A stretch of DNA of 64,000 nt from Rhizomicrobium sp. (GTDB lineage: Bacteria; Pseudomonadota; Alphaproteobacteria; Micropepsales; Micropepsaceae): positions 2,728,001-2,792,000 of the forward strand of contig JBBCHM010000001.1 in NCBI GenBank assembly GCA_037200045.1, in the 5' to 3' direction. This document shows positions 27,633 through 36,157 of the stretch, piece after piece. Made by a program: the position numbers and the translations under genes. The notes under the pieces are model-generated. The model did no database searches. It was given only the letters and a program-made list of their open reading frames with translations, and was not told where the DNA came from. Each line of letters opens with the position of its first letter. Positions within the stretch are counted from its first letter, which is position 1.

Positions 27633-28322
27633 ATGAAGCACAAGAACAGCCATCTGCTGGTGGGTTACTGGAGCCGCCTGCGCAAGGGCCGCGACGTTCC
27701 CGATCAGACGGACATCGATCCGCGCGCCATCAAGCGCATGCTGTCCCAGGTCTTCATCCTCGACGTCGAGAACCCGCAGCGTCCGATCTATCGCCTCGCC
27801 GGCACCGGCCTGTGCGAGCGCTTCGGCTTCGAACTCAAGGGCACCGGCTTCCTCGCCCATTGGGAGGCGCAGTCGAGCCTCGCGCTCGGCTCGCTGCTGC
27901 GCCAGGCGATGACGCTTAAGCAGCCCATTTGCCTGTCTTCCATCGGCGCGACCTCCGATTGCGGCATGGTCGAAATCGAGACCGTATTGGCGCCCATCAG
28001 CTTCAACGGCAGCCAGCCGACGCGCTTCATCGGCATGATCCAGATCCTGAGCGACTCCTCCGCGCTCGCCGGCAAGCCGATCGCCTTCCAGCGCCTCGCC
28101 GCCTCGCAGCTCATCCGCGAGGACGACCCGCTCCCCTCCTACGACAACCTGCCGCCGCCTCCGCCGCCCGGCCCGACGGCCCTGCGCAACCATCCGCGCG
28201 CGCCGCATCTGCGCCTCGTCGTGTCGCAGAACCGCCCCGCCACGGTGCACTTCACCGACCAGGACGCGGTCGACCTGATCCAGGCGCTGGGCAAGGGATT
28301 GGGCCGGCTCGAACTGGTCTAG
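27633..28322 (+). CDS. PAS-domain (PAS_5-type) protein
   Basis: 229 residues from ATG 27633. The fold of the alphaproteobacterial PAS_5 group is suggested by LLVGYWSRLRKGRDVPDQTD, DIDPRAIKRMLSQVFILDV, YRLAGTGLCERFG and LAPISFNGSQPTRFIGMIQ. No kinase, cyclase or HTH output domain follows; instead there is a proline-rich linker and a short C-terminal helix. Single PAS_5 proteins act as small sensory adaptors, for example in Caulobacter cell-cycle control, but a ligand or partner cannot be named here. Confidence 0.75.
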   Translation: MKHKNSHLLVGYWSRLRKGRDVPDQTDIDPRAIKRMLSQVFILDVENPQRPIYRLAGTGLCERFGFELKGTGFLAHWEAQSSLALGSLLRQAMTLKQPICLSSIGATSDCGMVEIETVLAPISFNGSQPTRFIGMIQILSDSSALAGKPIAFQRLAASQLIREDDPLPSYDNLPPPPPPGPTALRNHPRAPHLRLVVSQNRPATVHFTDQDAVDLIQALGKGLGRLELV

Positions 28323-28340
28323 CCGCCGGCACGGCCGCGA

Positions 28341-28916
28341 TCATTCCGCCGCCACCGCGATGCGCCGGCGCAGGACGCTCGTCACGTGCACGCGGATCGC
28401 GAGATATTGGATGGCGAACAGGACCCAGGGCGCCGCCACGGGGACGGTGCCGAGGAACCAGGCCCAGGCCTGCTGGCTCATCGTCAGGCCGATATAGAGA
28501 TTGGCGGCGGCGAGGCCGAACATCATGAGCGGCCACATCGCGCTGTAGATCGTCAGTTCGGTCGCCGACAGCGTGTCGGTGACGATCTTCGGCAGATAGC
28601 GGCTCATCCAGTTCGGCTTGAGCATCGCGGCGCCGATAGCAAGCTTGCCGATGGTGAACTTCACGATCACGAAGCGCGGATCGTGGAAATAAAGCGTCAG
28701 CGTGCCGAACACGATCACCATGGCGAGGCTCGTCCACTGCATGACGGCGATCTCGCGCCCGAGCAGCTTCTGCAGCACGACCTGGCCGATGCCGACCGTA
28801 ATGCCGACGCCCGTCGCCCAATAGACATTGCCGGTGATCGCGATCAGGAGCGCGAAGAAGATCGTCGAGGCGAGGTCGCTCAGGAGCGGCTTCATGGCGT
28901 TCAAGAGATTGGACAT
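28341..28916 (-). CDS. YciB/IspZ-like septation-family membrane protein
   Basis: 191 residues with five to six membrane segments. The arrangement (MKPLLSDLASTIFFALLIAITG at the start, KFTIGKLAIGAAMLKPNWMSRYLPKIV in the middle) matches the intracellular septation protein A/YciB family. In E. coli that family links inner-membrane integrity and cell-envelope elongation. It is the last gene of a three-gene unit behind a winged-helix regulator, 12 bp downstream of it. Confidence 0.75.
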   Translation of the reverse strand: MSNLLNAMKPLLSDLASTIFFALLIAITGNVYWATGVGITVGIGQVVLQKLLGREIAVMQWTSLAMVIVFGTLTLYFHDPRFVIVKFTIGKLAIGAAMLKPNWMSRYLPKIVTDTLSATELTIYSAMWPLMMFGLAAANLYIGLTMSQQAWAWFLGTVPVAAPWVLFAIQYLAIRVHVTSVLRRRIAVAAE

Positions 28917-28928
28917 GAAATTCTCCCG

Positions 28929-29222
28929 TCAGTCGGTGGGTTGATCGAGGATGCCGCGCAGATAGGCGACATGGTCGGCGAAGGCGCGGCGGCCCACGGC
29001 GGTCGCCCTGACGCGGGTCTGCGGCCGCTTGCCCTCGAAGCGCTTGTCGATCTGGATGTAGCCGGCCTTCGACAGGGTCTCCAGATGGGCGCCGAGATTG
29101 CCGTCGGTGGTTTCCAGGATGGACTTCAGCCGCGTGAAATCGAGCCAGTCGTTGCGCCCCAGGACACTGAGCGACGACATGATCTTCAGCCGCATCGACT
29201 GGTGGATGATCTCGTCGGCCAT
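28929..29222 (-). CDS. Winged-helix transcriptional regulator
   Basis: 97 residues of the small winged-helix type: MRLKIMSSLSVLGRNDWLDFTRLK (helix 1-2), ILETTDGNLGAHLETLSKAGY (recognition helix) and a wing KRFEGKRPQTRVRATAVG. It is placed between two membrane-protein genes, starting one base after the upstream gene ends. Two identical-geometry palindromes at the operon promoter are its probable binding sites. Confidence 0.88.
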   Translation of the reverse strand: MADEIIHQSMRLKIMSSLSVLGRNDWLDFTRLKSILETTDGNLGAHLETLSKAGYIQIDKRFEGKRPQTRVRATAVGRRAFADHVAYLRGILDQPTD

Positions 29223-29223
29223 G

Positions 29224-29781
29224 TCAGCGCCTCAGCCACAAGCCGCCGAGGATCAGCGCGCCGCCGCAGGTGACCGCGATCCACAGGTCGAACCAGGGAC
29301 CGGACCAGAAATAGCCCGCCATGGTCAGCGCCACGACGACCGCCGCGGCGATGGAAAGCGTGCGTCCCGCCCACAGGCCGAAACAGAACAGCAAGGCGCC
29401 GCACAGCGTCGGCCAGAACGCGGACTGCTCGCGGCCGCCGAAATGGGCGAGCCACACCCACAAGGTGCCGAAACCGATCATCACGAGCGTCGCGATCACG
29501 GGCCGGACATAGACGAAGCGGCGCCGGCCGGGCTCGATGCAGCTCGCGGCGCGCCAGGTGATGATCGCCGTGCCGGCGATGCCGATCGCCTCGAGCACCA
29601 GCCAGAAGTCGTAGGTGTAGGGCCGCAGATGCTCGCCGAGGCCGAAGCCGATCGCCCACAGCACGCCCCACAGGATCATGTAGTCGCCGGCCCGGGCATA
29701 GACGAGAAGTTCGCGCGTGCGCTTCTCGATGCCTTCGACACCCTTCAGCAGGGCATCGGCTTCATGGGGGTCGATGGTCAT
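29224..29781 (-). CDS. Inner-membrane protein, first gene of the winged-helix operon
   Basis: 185 residues: a soluble N-terminal helix (ADALLKGVEGIEKRTREL) followed by about five membrane segments, starting YMILWGVLWAIGFGLGEHL. Its ATG lies 16 bp from the nearer of two operator palindromes. Genes of this layout beside a small winged-helix regulator are common but uncharacterised; a role in sensing or signal relay to the regulator is possible. Confidence 0.75.
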   Translation of the reverse strand: MTIDPHEADALLKGVEGIEKRTRELLVYARAGDYMILWGVLWAIGFGLGEHLRPYTYDFWLVLEAIGIAGTAIITWRAASCIEPGRRRFVYVRPVIATLVMIGFGTLWVWLAHFGGREQSAFWPTLCGALLFCFGLWAGRTLSIAAAVVVALTMAGYFWSGPWFDLWIAVTCGGALILGGLWLRR

Positions 29782-29796
29782 GCTGCGTTACCGAGA

Positions 29797-29841
29797 ACTC
29801 TGTGATGCAGAGTAATATATACTCTGTAGCGCAGAGTTCAA
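29797..29841 (-). promoter_or_regulatory. Promoter flanked by twin ACTCTG/CAGAGT operators
   Basis: Two 17-bp palindromes, ACTCTGT-GAT-GCAGAGT (29797-29813) and ACTCTGT-AGC-GCAGAGT (29821-29837), 24 bp centre to centre. Between them, on the minus strand, lies TATATT (29819-29814), and TTGAAC (29841-29836) lies 16 bp upstream, partly inside the distal palindrome. A repressor bound here would cover the whole promoter. Confidence 0.8.
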
Positions 29842-29893
29842 GGGGGTGCGCTCTCCTCCCATGGGGCGAGTCGGTGCAATCCTCGCGGGAGAG

Positions 29894-30259
29894 TTACTGC
29901 GGCTTGGGCGGATTGGTCGGCGACACGGCCTGCTGCTGCTGGGCCGAGGGGTTCTTGTCGACCGGATTGTCGATCGGATCGGCGTGCAGGATGGTGCGGT
30001 CGAGCTGCGCGCCGGTCTGCTGGCCCTGGAGATAGGGTATCTCGTATTGCTCGACCTTGGCGGTGTAGGCCTCGTAATCGGCCTCGTCCTTCGGCAGGCG
30101 CTTGTCGCAGCGGTCGGGCGCCAGGTGCTGGGTCTCCTGGCACCACAGGTCGAAATTGATCGTGCGCACGTGATAGCGGTCGCTCTGCGCGCCGGCCGGC
30201 GCCCAGCTCAGGAGCACCGCCGCCGCGGCCAGGATCATGGTCCGTTTCATCCCGCTCAT
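29894..30259 (-). CDS. Small exported protein, function unknown
   Basis: 121 residues (118 if the second ATG is used). Signal peptide MKRTMILAAAAVLLSWAPAGA, then a polar domain with two cysteines (LWCQETQHLAPDRC) that could form a disulfide, and a Gln/Pro-rich disordered tail. Periplasmic. It stands alone between the winged-helix promoter and the GMC gene. No family recognised. Confidence 0.65.
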   Translation of the reverse strand: MSGMKRTMILAAAAVLLSWAPAGAQSDRYHVRTINFDLWCQETQHLAPDRCDKRLPKDEADYEAYTAKVEQYEIPYLQGQQTGAQLDRTILHADPIDNPVDKNPSAQQQQAVSPTNPPKPQ

Positions 30260-30418
30260 GTCTCCAACCTACTCCCACCAGGAACGCCGCGATAGCGCGC
30301 CGGGCTCCATGCTTGCGACGATACGACAAAGGTGTGTCGAATTTATCCGCGCGCAAGCTCATCAACCATGCCTTGGCGGCATGGCGGCGTTGTTGCGTCC
30401 GGTCAACGACCGCGCGGA

Positions 30419-32065
30419 TTATTCCGCGGCGGCGGCGCGGTCTTCGGCAACGTTTACCGTCATCGGCGCCAAGGGCGGGCGGCCCAGGATCATGTCGGCG
30501 GCCTTTTCCGCGATCATGATGGTCGGCGCATTGGTGTTGCCGCTGACCAGGGTCGGCATGACCGAGGCGTCGACCACGCGCAGGCCCTCGATGCCGTAGA
30601 CCTTGAGCTCGGCGTCGACCACGCTTTCGCTGTCCTTGCCCATCTTGGCACTGCCCACCGGGTGGTAGATCGTCTCGGCGGTCTTGCGGATCCAGGCGTC
30701 GATCTGCTCATCGGTGCGGACATGGGCACCCGGCCACAATTCGGGGCCGCGATAGGGATCGAACGCCTCCTGGGCGAAGATGTCGCGCGCGATCTTGGTG
30801 CCCTCGCGCATGGCGCGGCGGTCTTCCTCGGCCTCCAGATAGTTCGGCTGGATGATCGGCGCGGCCAGCGGATCGGACGATTTGATCGAGATATAGCCTC
30901 GGCTCTGCGGGCGAAGCTGGCAGACATGCGCCATGAAGCCGTGGCGGTCGGCCTTCTTGCGGGTGTGGTCCGTCATCAGCGCGGCGATGAAATGGTATTG
31001 CAGGTCGGGATGTTCGAGGTCCGGCCGGCTCTTCAGGAAGGCGCCGCTTTCCAGGCCCTGGCCGGTCGCAAGCCCCTTCTTGAACAGCATGTAGGTGAGG
31101 CCGGTCTTCAGCGCGTTGATCGGATTGGCCTGGCTGTAGAGCGTGATCGGCTGGCTCGATTCATACTGGATCGAGGCGTCGAGATGGTCCTGCAAATTCT
31201 TGCCGACGCCCTTGAGGTCGGCGACGACGGGGATGTCGAAGCGATTGAGGATCGCCGGATCGCCGATGCCCGACAGCAGCAGGGTCTGCGGCGAGTTCAC
31301 CGCGCCGCCCGACAGCAGGCATTCGCGGGTGACCGTCACGCGGACGGGCTGCTTGTTCTGGATGAATTCTACGCCGGTGACGCGCTTGCCGTCGAACAGG
31401 ATGCGGCTGACATGCGCGTTGCTCTCGATGGTGAGATTCTTGCGGCCGAGGATCGGCGTCAGATAGGCCTTGGCCGCGCTCCAGCGCGCGCCTTCGTGGA
31501 TGGTGAGCTGGTAGGGGCCGAAGCCCTCCTGCTGATAGCCGTTGAAATCCGGCGTCTGCTTGAAGCCGGCCTCGACGCCGGCCTGCACGAAGGCGCGGAA
31601 CAAGGGATTGGTCGAGCGGCCGTTCGAAACCTTCAGCGGCCCTTCCTGGCCGTGGAAATTGTCGCCGCCGTTCTCGTTGCACTCGGAGCGCTTGAAGTAA
31701 GGTAGCACGTCGGCGAAGGACCAGCCTTCAAGGCCGAGCTGGCGCCAGGAATCGTAATCGCGGGCATGGCCGCGGATATAGATCATGCCGTTGATGGACG
31801 ACGAGCCGCCCCAGCCCCTGCCGCGCGGCCAGTACAGGCTGCGGCCGTTCAGATGCTGCTGGCCCTCGGTCTGGTAGTACCAGTTGAACGGATTGGGCTT
31901 GCCGAGCAGGGCCGGGATGCCGGCCGGCATGTGGATCATCATCGACTTGTCGCGCCCGCCCGCCTCGATCAGCAGCACCTCGACGGTGGGATCGGCCGAC
32001 AGCCGGTTGGCCAGCACGCAGCCCGCGCTGCCGGCGCCGATGATGACGTAGTCATAGGCTTTCAT
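30419..32065 (-). CDS. GMC-family FAD oxidoreductase (choline/alcohol dehydrogenase-like)
   Basis: 548 residues from ATG 32065. FAD-binding motif DYVIIGAGSAGCVLANRL at residues 5-22, GMC signature GRGWGGSSSINGMIYIRG at about 80-97, and the C-terminal active-site histidines in IYHPVGSAKMG and SGNTNAPTIMIAEKAAD. The family oxidises alcohols with FAD and an electron acceptor. BetA-like choline dehydrogenase is closest in motif pattern, but no betaine genes are nearby, so an alcohol or long-chain substrate is as likely. Confidence 0.9.
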   Translation of the reverse strand: MKAYDYVIIGAGSAGCVLANRLSADPTVEVLLIEAGGRDKSMMIHMPAGIPALLGKPNPFNWYYQTEGQQHLNGRSLYWPRGRGWGGSSSINGMIYIRGHARDYDSWRQLGLEGWSFADVLPYFKRSECNENGGDNFHGQEGPLKVSNGRSTNPLFRAFVQAGVEAGFKQTPDFNGYQQEGFGPYQLTIHEGARWSAAKAYLTPILGRKNLTIESNAHVSRILFDGKRVTGVEFIQNKQPVRVTVTRECLLSGGAVNSPQTLLLSGIGDPAILNRFDIPVVADLKGVGKNLQDHLDASIQYESSQPITLYSQANPINALKTGLTYMLFKKGLATGQGLESGAFLKSRPDLEHPDLQYHFIAALMTDHTRKKADRHGFMAHVCQLRPQSRGYISIKSSDPLAAPIIQPNYLEAEEDRRAMREGTKIARDIFAQEAFDPYRGPELWPGAHVRTDEQIDAWIRKTAETIYHPVGSAKMGKDSESVVDAELKVYGIEGLRVVDASVMPTLVSGNTNAPTIMIAEKAADMILGRPPLAPMTVNVAEDRAAAAE

Positions 32066-32177
32066 GGTTTTCCGCCCTTTGTTCTTGACGCGGACCATAG
32101 CCAAAGATGACGCCTGTGTCGCCTTTGACGGCGGCACGACGCAACGTCAATTTGGCGCGTCATTCCGGAGCCCTCGC

Positions 32178-32675
32178 GTGGCGCGCATCGTCATTCTCGG
32201 CTGTGCCGGCAGCGGCAAATCGCGCGTCGCGCGGCGGATCGGCGCCCGCGACGGCGTGCCGGTCATTTCTCTCGACGAGATCTGGCAGCCCGGTTGGGGC
32301 AGCGACCGGACGCCTGCCTTCCGTGAGATGCTGACGCGGCTGCATACGGGCGATGCCTGGGTCAGCGACGGGAATTTCGCTGCCGTCAGCTTCGACATCC
32401 GCCTGCCGCGCGCCACGCTCGTGGTCTGGCTGGAGCGCCCGCGCCGGCTTTGCGCCTGGCGGGCGGTGCGCAGGGCTCTTGGCGGCGACCGCGTTCATCG
32501 CCTGGGCAAGCTGCCCGAGGTGCTCCGCTACATCCGCAATTTCGACCGCATCAACCGCCCGCTGATCGAGGCCCTTCGGATAAAGCACGGACCGGATGTG
32601 CCGCTGGTTCGGCTGCGAACCGAGGCGGACGTCGAGTCCTTCGTCTCGAATCTATCTTCCCGTGCGGGAAGGTAG
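32178..32675 (+). CDS. P-loop kinase of the adenylate-kinase/FlaR type
   Basis: 165 residues from GTG 32178, preceded by GGAG at 32167-32170. Walker A GCAGSGKS at residues 8-15, an acidic second strand LDEIW, and LVVWLERPRRLC typical of small nucleotide-kinase-like ATPases once called DNA-topology-modulation proteins. Substrate unknown. Its last eight codons lie within a palindromic repeat, so the C-terminal SSRAGR is repeat-derived. Confidence 0.8.
   Translation: MARIVILGCAGSGKSRVARRIGARDGVPVISLDEIWQPGWGSDRTPAFREMLTRLHTGDAWVSDGNFAAVSFDIRLPRATLVVWLERPRRLCAWRAVRRALGGDRVHRLGKLPEVLRYIRNFDRINRPLIEALRIKHGPDVPLVRLRTEADVESFVSNLSSRAGR
32652..32675. terminator. Palindromic repeat between convergent genes, likely bidirectional terminator
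   Basis: CTATCTTCCCG-TG-CGGGAAGGTAG, an 11-bp stem with one G-T pair, related in style to the CTCCCGC palindromes elsewhere in the window. It carries the stop codon of the kinase gene and lies 4 bp from the end of the convergent OmpA gene. Confidence 0.6.
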
Positions 32676-32679
32676 AAAG

Positions 32680-33576
32680 TCACGGCAGCAGCGTCACCAC
32701 GGTGCGGCGGTTCTTGGGTTCGCGCACGCCGTCGGCGGTCGGGACCGCGAGGTCGGCCTCGCCGACACCGGATATCTGGATCGCCTCGCGCCGCGCCCCC
32801 ATATCGACCAGAGTCTCGGTCACGACATTGGCGCGCTTCACCGAGAGGGCCTGGTTGTAGGCCGCCGATCCCGACGTGTCGGTGTGGCCGACCACGGTGA
32901 TATGTGACTGGCCGCCGGCGCGCGCCGTGGCGATGGCCTTCTGCAGCACGCCAAGCTGTTCGCCCGACAGCGACCAGGAATCGAAGTCGAAATAGACGGT
33001 GTAGTCCGAGGACGGTGCGACGGGCGCCGGCTCGGGCGTTGCGGCAACCGGCCGGCGGTCGTTTTCGAGCCTGGCGATGGAACGGTCGAACGAGGCCCTG
33101 CACTGGGCGGCCGCCCCGGCCTGGGATTCGACCGCGCTGTTCAGCATCCAGCAGTCGAAATCGGTCTGCGCCCGCGCCGCATCGGCGGGGAAGCGGTCCT
33201 TGCCTTCGGCGAGCGCATGGACCAGCCGCGCGCGCGCCGTGGCCGAATCGCCGTCGATGCTGGGCTCGGGCTCCGGCTCGCTGCCGCGCGCGGCGATCAG
33301 CGCCTTGGTCGCGAAAGCCTCGGCGAGCGTGTCGGTGTCGCCGCCGCCGAAGACCGAAACGACGCCATCGCTGTCGGGGCTTCCGCCGCCCCCGAAGGAA
33401 TTCGCGAGGTAGGAATAGTTCCGGAACAATTGCTGGGTGAAGGCCGAGCCGGTCGGCGTGGTGCCCGCGAGCTGGTCGAGCGCGGAGGTGCTGACGCAGC
33501 CCGCCAGCGCCAAACCGGTCAGGAAAAGCGCCAGGCCGGTGGCGAACCTGCTAAAGAATCGGTGCTTATGCTGCAT
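32680..33576 (-). CDS. OmpA-family lipoprotein
   Basis: 298 residues from ATG 33576 with GGGGGAG upstream. A lipoprotein signal peptide ends in LALAGC with lipidated C27. A low-complexity middle region (GGGGSPDSDG, SEPEPEPS) and a helical part lead to the OmpA-like peptidoglycan-binding domain (about 185-298): YFDFDSWSLS, VVGHTDTSGSAAYNQALSVK and the C-terminal NRRTVVTLLP. It tethers the outer membrane to peptidoglycan, as Pal does. No tol genes adjoin it. Confidence 0.9.
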   Translation of the reverse strand: MQHKHRFFSRFATGLALFLTGLALAGCVSTSALDQLAGTTPTGSAFTQQLFRNYSYLANSFGGGGSPDSDGVVSVFGGGDTDTLAEAFATKALIAARGSEPEPEPSIDGDSATARARLVHALAEGKDRFPADAARAQTDFDCWMLNSAVESQAGAAAQCRASFDRSIARLENDRRPVAATPEPAPVAPSSDYTVYFDFDSWSLSGEQLGVLQKAIATARAGGQSHITVVGHTDTSGSAAYNQALSVKRANVVTETLVDMGARREAIQISGVGEADLAVPTADGVREPKNRRTVVTLLP

Positions 33577-33739
33577 GGGCTCCCCCGGACCGGTCGGCCG
33601 CGACCGGGCGGCAAATCCTTCGAAGGTTCCTATAGCGTGTGGGCGCGGGAAGGTTAAGCGCGGGCCGGGAAGAAACCGTCCCTTATCCTCACCAAGTTGT
33701 GTCGGCGGTAACCTTCTGTTGATCCTGCCGGGAGAAACT

Positions 33740-33790
33740 ATGGCCGATTTCAAAGCCCGGAGTGGCGGTCCATGGGACAGCCTCTGTTGA
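33740..33790 (+). CDS. Short upstream ORF overlapping the PilZ start
   Basis: ATG 33740 with a strong GGGAG (33730-33734) opens a 16-codon frame (MADFKARSGGPWDSLC) that ends at 33790, reading through the PilZ start codon at 33772 in another frame. It looks like a translated leader that could couple or dampen PilZ translation. The PilZ start itself has only a weak ribosome-binding site. An N-terminal frameshift in PilZ is the alternative. Confidence 0.35.
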   Translation: MADFKARSGGPWDSLC

Positions 33791-34416
33791 AAAGGACCGA
33801 GGATCCCGTCGTCGCCAAGGCGCGCGCCGAGCGTCGCCGTTTCCGGCGCGTGCAGGTCGATCTGCCGGGCCGCCTGTTCATTCCGGAGAACGGCCACGAG
33901 GCGCCGTGCAAGGTGGTCGACCTGTCGCCGGGCGGCGCTTCGATCGAATGCGACTACGTTCCCGAGGTCGGCGCCCATATCGTGCTCTATATCGACGGCT
34001 TCGGCCGCTTCGAGGGCGCCGTGGCGCGCCGCGACGGCTTCGGCTTCGGCATGCGGTTCAACGCAACCCAGCTCAAGCGCGAGAAGATCGCCGAGCAGCT
34101 TACCCTGTTCCTCAACAAGTCGCTGATCGACGACACGGTGGTGCGGGTGCACGACCGCACCCCGACCAAGGGCGTCACGCAGTTCATCCGCGCCGACGGC
34201 ACGACCATGAAGTGCGAGGTGATCGACCTGTCGCCGACCGGCGTTTCGGTCAGGACCGCGATCCGCCCGCAGATCGGCGAGTTCGTGCTGATCGGCCAGC
34301 TCGCGGGCCGCGTCGCGCGGCATCATGCCGACGGCATCGGCATCCAGTTCGTCGGCCTGACGGCGGACAAGCCGACCACCGACCAGCTCCACGCCTCCAT
34401 CGCGCTGCCGCGCTAG
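33772..34416 (+). CDS. Tandem PilZ-domain protein
   Basis: 214 residues. The first PilZ domain (about 20-105) has the c-di-GMP-binding arginines in RRRFRRVQVDLPG and the DLSPGGASIEC motif (D/NxSxxG). The second (about 120-205) has DLSPTGVSVRT but no RxxxR box, so it probably does not bind c-di-GMP alone. Such proteins are cytoplasmic c-di-GMP receptors acting by protein contact. The window also holds two EAL proteins. Confidence 0.88.
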   Translation: MGQPLLKRTEDPVVAKARAERRRFRRVQVDLPGRLFIPENGHEAPCKVVDLSPGGASIECDYVPEVGAHIVLYIDGFGRFEGAVARRDGFGFGMRFNATQLKREKIAEQLTLFLNKSLIDDTVVRVHDRTPTKGVTQFIRADGTTMKCEVIDLSPTGVSVRTAIRPQIGEFVLIGQLAGRVARHHADGIGIQFVGLTADKPTTDQLHASIALPR

Positions 34417-34450
34417 GCGCCTTCCCCGGACCATCGATACGGCCAGACCA

Positions 34451-34822
34451 TCAGGCGGCGGGCGGCTCTCCGATGTGCAGCGCGGCGCGGGCCCGGGCGC
34501 GATGCTGTTCCTTGATGTTGCCGGCCACGACGCTCAGCGCCATGGCGATCACGGCAGCGTCGTCGGTGAAGCCGATGCCGGCGACGAAATCCGGGATTAG
34601 GTCGAACGGCATGACGAAATAGGCGAGAGCGGCGAACAGGATCGCTTTCACCCGCGCCGGCGTGGTGGGGTCGACGGCGCAAAAATAGGCCGCTGCGGCA
34701 TCCTCCGCGAAGGGAATGCGGCCGGCCACGCGCAGCAGCTTGTTCCAGAAGTCGCGGTCGACGATCTTCTCGTCGCCCTTCATCGGCACGGGAAGCTGGA
34801 CGTTGGGCGTATCGCTGGTCAT
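34451..34822 (-). CDS. DUF1232 membrane protein
   Basis: 123 residues. The DUF1232 core is ILFAALAYFVMPFDLIPDFVAGIGFTDD followed by a hydrophobic helix with VIAMALSVVAG. The family has one or two membrane segments and no established function. Convergent with the PilZ gene and divergent from the thioesterase. Confidence 0.85.
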   Translation of the reverse strand: MTSDTPNVQLPVPMKGDEKIVDRDFWNKLLRVAGRIPFAEDAAAAYFCAVDPTTPARVKAILFAALAYFVMPFDLIPDFVAGIGFTDDAAVIAMALSVVAGNIKEQHRARARAALHIGEPPAA

Positions 34823-34867
34823 CGTAGCAGTATAACGCCATCGAACGATGGCGGAAAAAGGAATGTC

Positions 34868-35266
34868 ATGGACATCGGCAAGCGGATCCTGGCGAACCAG
34901 CCCTTTCCGACGCTGATGGGCGTCGAGATCGTCAGCGCGGAACCGGACAAGGTCATCGCCCGCCTCCAGGTCAGGCCCGATCTCTGCACCGCCGGCCATA
35001 TCATGCATGGCGGCGCGATCATGGCCTTCGCCGACGCGCTGGGTGCCATCGGGGCGGTGCTCAACATGCCGCGCGAGGCCAACACCACGACCATCGAGAG
35101 CAAGACGAATTTCATCGGCGCGGCGAAGGAGGGCACGACCGTCACCGGCGAGAGCACGCCGGTCCATGTCGGCAAGCGGACCTCGGTGTGGACCACCCGC
35201 ATCGCGCGCGAGGACGGCAAGCTGGTCGCCATCGTGACGCAGACACAGATGATTTTGCTGCCCTAG
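34868..35266 (+). CDS. PaaI-type hotdog-fold thioesterase
   Basis: 132 residues, single hotdog domain. The active-site region is IMHGGAIMAFADALGAIGAV (HGG and acidic D), followed by strands IESKTNFIGAA and a C-terminal IVTQTQMILL. It hydrolyses acyl- or aryl-CoA thioesters. It lies 67 bp before an SDR gene on the same strand, possibly forming a small fatty-acid/CoA unit. Confidence 0.87.
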   Translation: MDIGKRILANQPFPTLMGVEIVSAEPDKVIARLQVRPDLCTAGHIMHGGAIMAFADALGAIGAVLNMPREANTTTIESKTNFIGAAKEGTTVTGESTPVHVGKRTSVWTTRIAREDGKLVAIVTQTQMILLP

Positions 35267-35333
35267 CGTCAGACTTGGCGCGGGCCCGTGCGTCGGTCTA
35301 AGAGTCCGCCCGGCCAACAGGAAGGGCATTCAC

Positions 35334-36116
35334 ATGGAACTGAATTCATCGATTGCGGCGGTCGTCACCGGCGGCGCCTCGGGTCTGGGCGAAGCCACGG
35401 CGCGGGCGCTGCGCGCCAAGGGCGTCAAGGTTGCGCTGCTCGACATGAACAAGGCCAAGGGCGAGGCGCTGGCGGCGGAGATCGGCGCGGTGTTCTGCGA
35501 GGCCAACGTCACCAGCGAAGAGAGCGTGCTCGCCGCCTTCGAGAAGGCGCGCGCCGCCAACGGGCAGGAGCGCATCCTGGTCAACTGCGCCGGCACCGGC
35601 AACGCGATCAAGACCGCCAGCCGCGACAAGAAGACGGGCGAGACGCGCCGCTTCCCGACCGACGCCTTCAACTTCATCATCCAGATCAACCTGGTCGGAA
35701 CCTTCCGCTGCATCGCCATCGCGGCGCAGGGCATGCTGTCGCTCGATCCGCTGCCGGGCGGCGAGCGCGGCGCGATCGTCAACACCGCTTCGGTAGCGGC
35801 GCAGGACGGCCAGATCGGCCAGGCCGCCTACACGGCGTCCAAGGCGGGCATCAACGGCGTGACGCTGGTGGTGGCGCGCGACCTGGCGCAGGAAGGCATC
35901 CGCTGCAACACGATCATGCCGGGCCTGTTCAACACGCCGTTGCTCGGCGCGGCGCCGGAGCAGGTCAAGGCCGCGCTCGGCGCACAAGTTCCGTTCCCGC
36001 CCCGGCTGGGCAATCCGCCGGAATATGCCTCGCTGGCGCTCGAAATGCTGTCGAACCCCTATTTCAATGGCGAATGCGTCCGTCTCGACGGCGCAATCCG
36101 CATGGCACCGCGGTAG
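35334..36116 (+). CDS. Short-chain dehydrogenase (3-hydroxyacyl-CoA dehydrogenase type)
   Basis: 260 residues. Cofactor motif VTGGASGLGEATARAL (TGxxxGxG) near the start, NCAG in the NAD-binding core, catalytic S in NTASVAA and YTASK (Y and K at about 167 and 171), and an insertion characteristic of the type-2 3-hydroxyacyl-CoA dehydrogenase group (TGETRRFPTDAFN). Likely NAD-dependent oxidation in fatty-acid or isoleucine breakdown. The C-terminal substrate loop is FPPRLGNPPEYASLAL. Confidence 0.88.
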   Translation: MELNSSIAAVVTGGASGLGEATARALRAKGVKVALLDMNKAKGEALAAEIGAVFCEANVTSEESVLAAFEKARAANGQERILVNCAGTGNAIKTASRDKKTGETRRFPTDAFNFIIQINLVGTFRCIAIAAQGMLSLDPLPGGERGAIVNTASVAAQDGQIGQAAYTASKAGINGVTLVVARDLAQEGIRCNTIMPGLFNTPLLGAAPEQVKAALGAQVPFPPRLGNPPEYASLALEMLSNPYFNGECVRLDGAIRMAPR

Positions 36117-36157
36117 AACCGATTGCGCAGGGTCATGGCCGCGCTACAGTCGCGGCC

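Noticed and set aside
30366-30384. CCATGCC/GGCATGG hairpin as a terminator upstream of the small exported protein
   Set aside because: No T-run on either strand and weak position relative to both genes.
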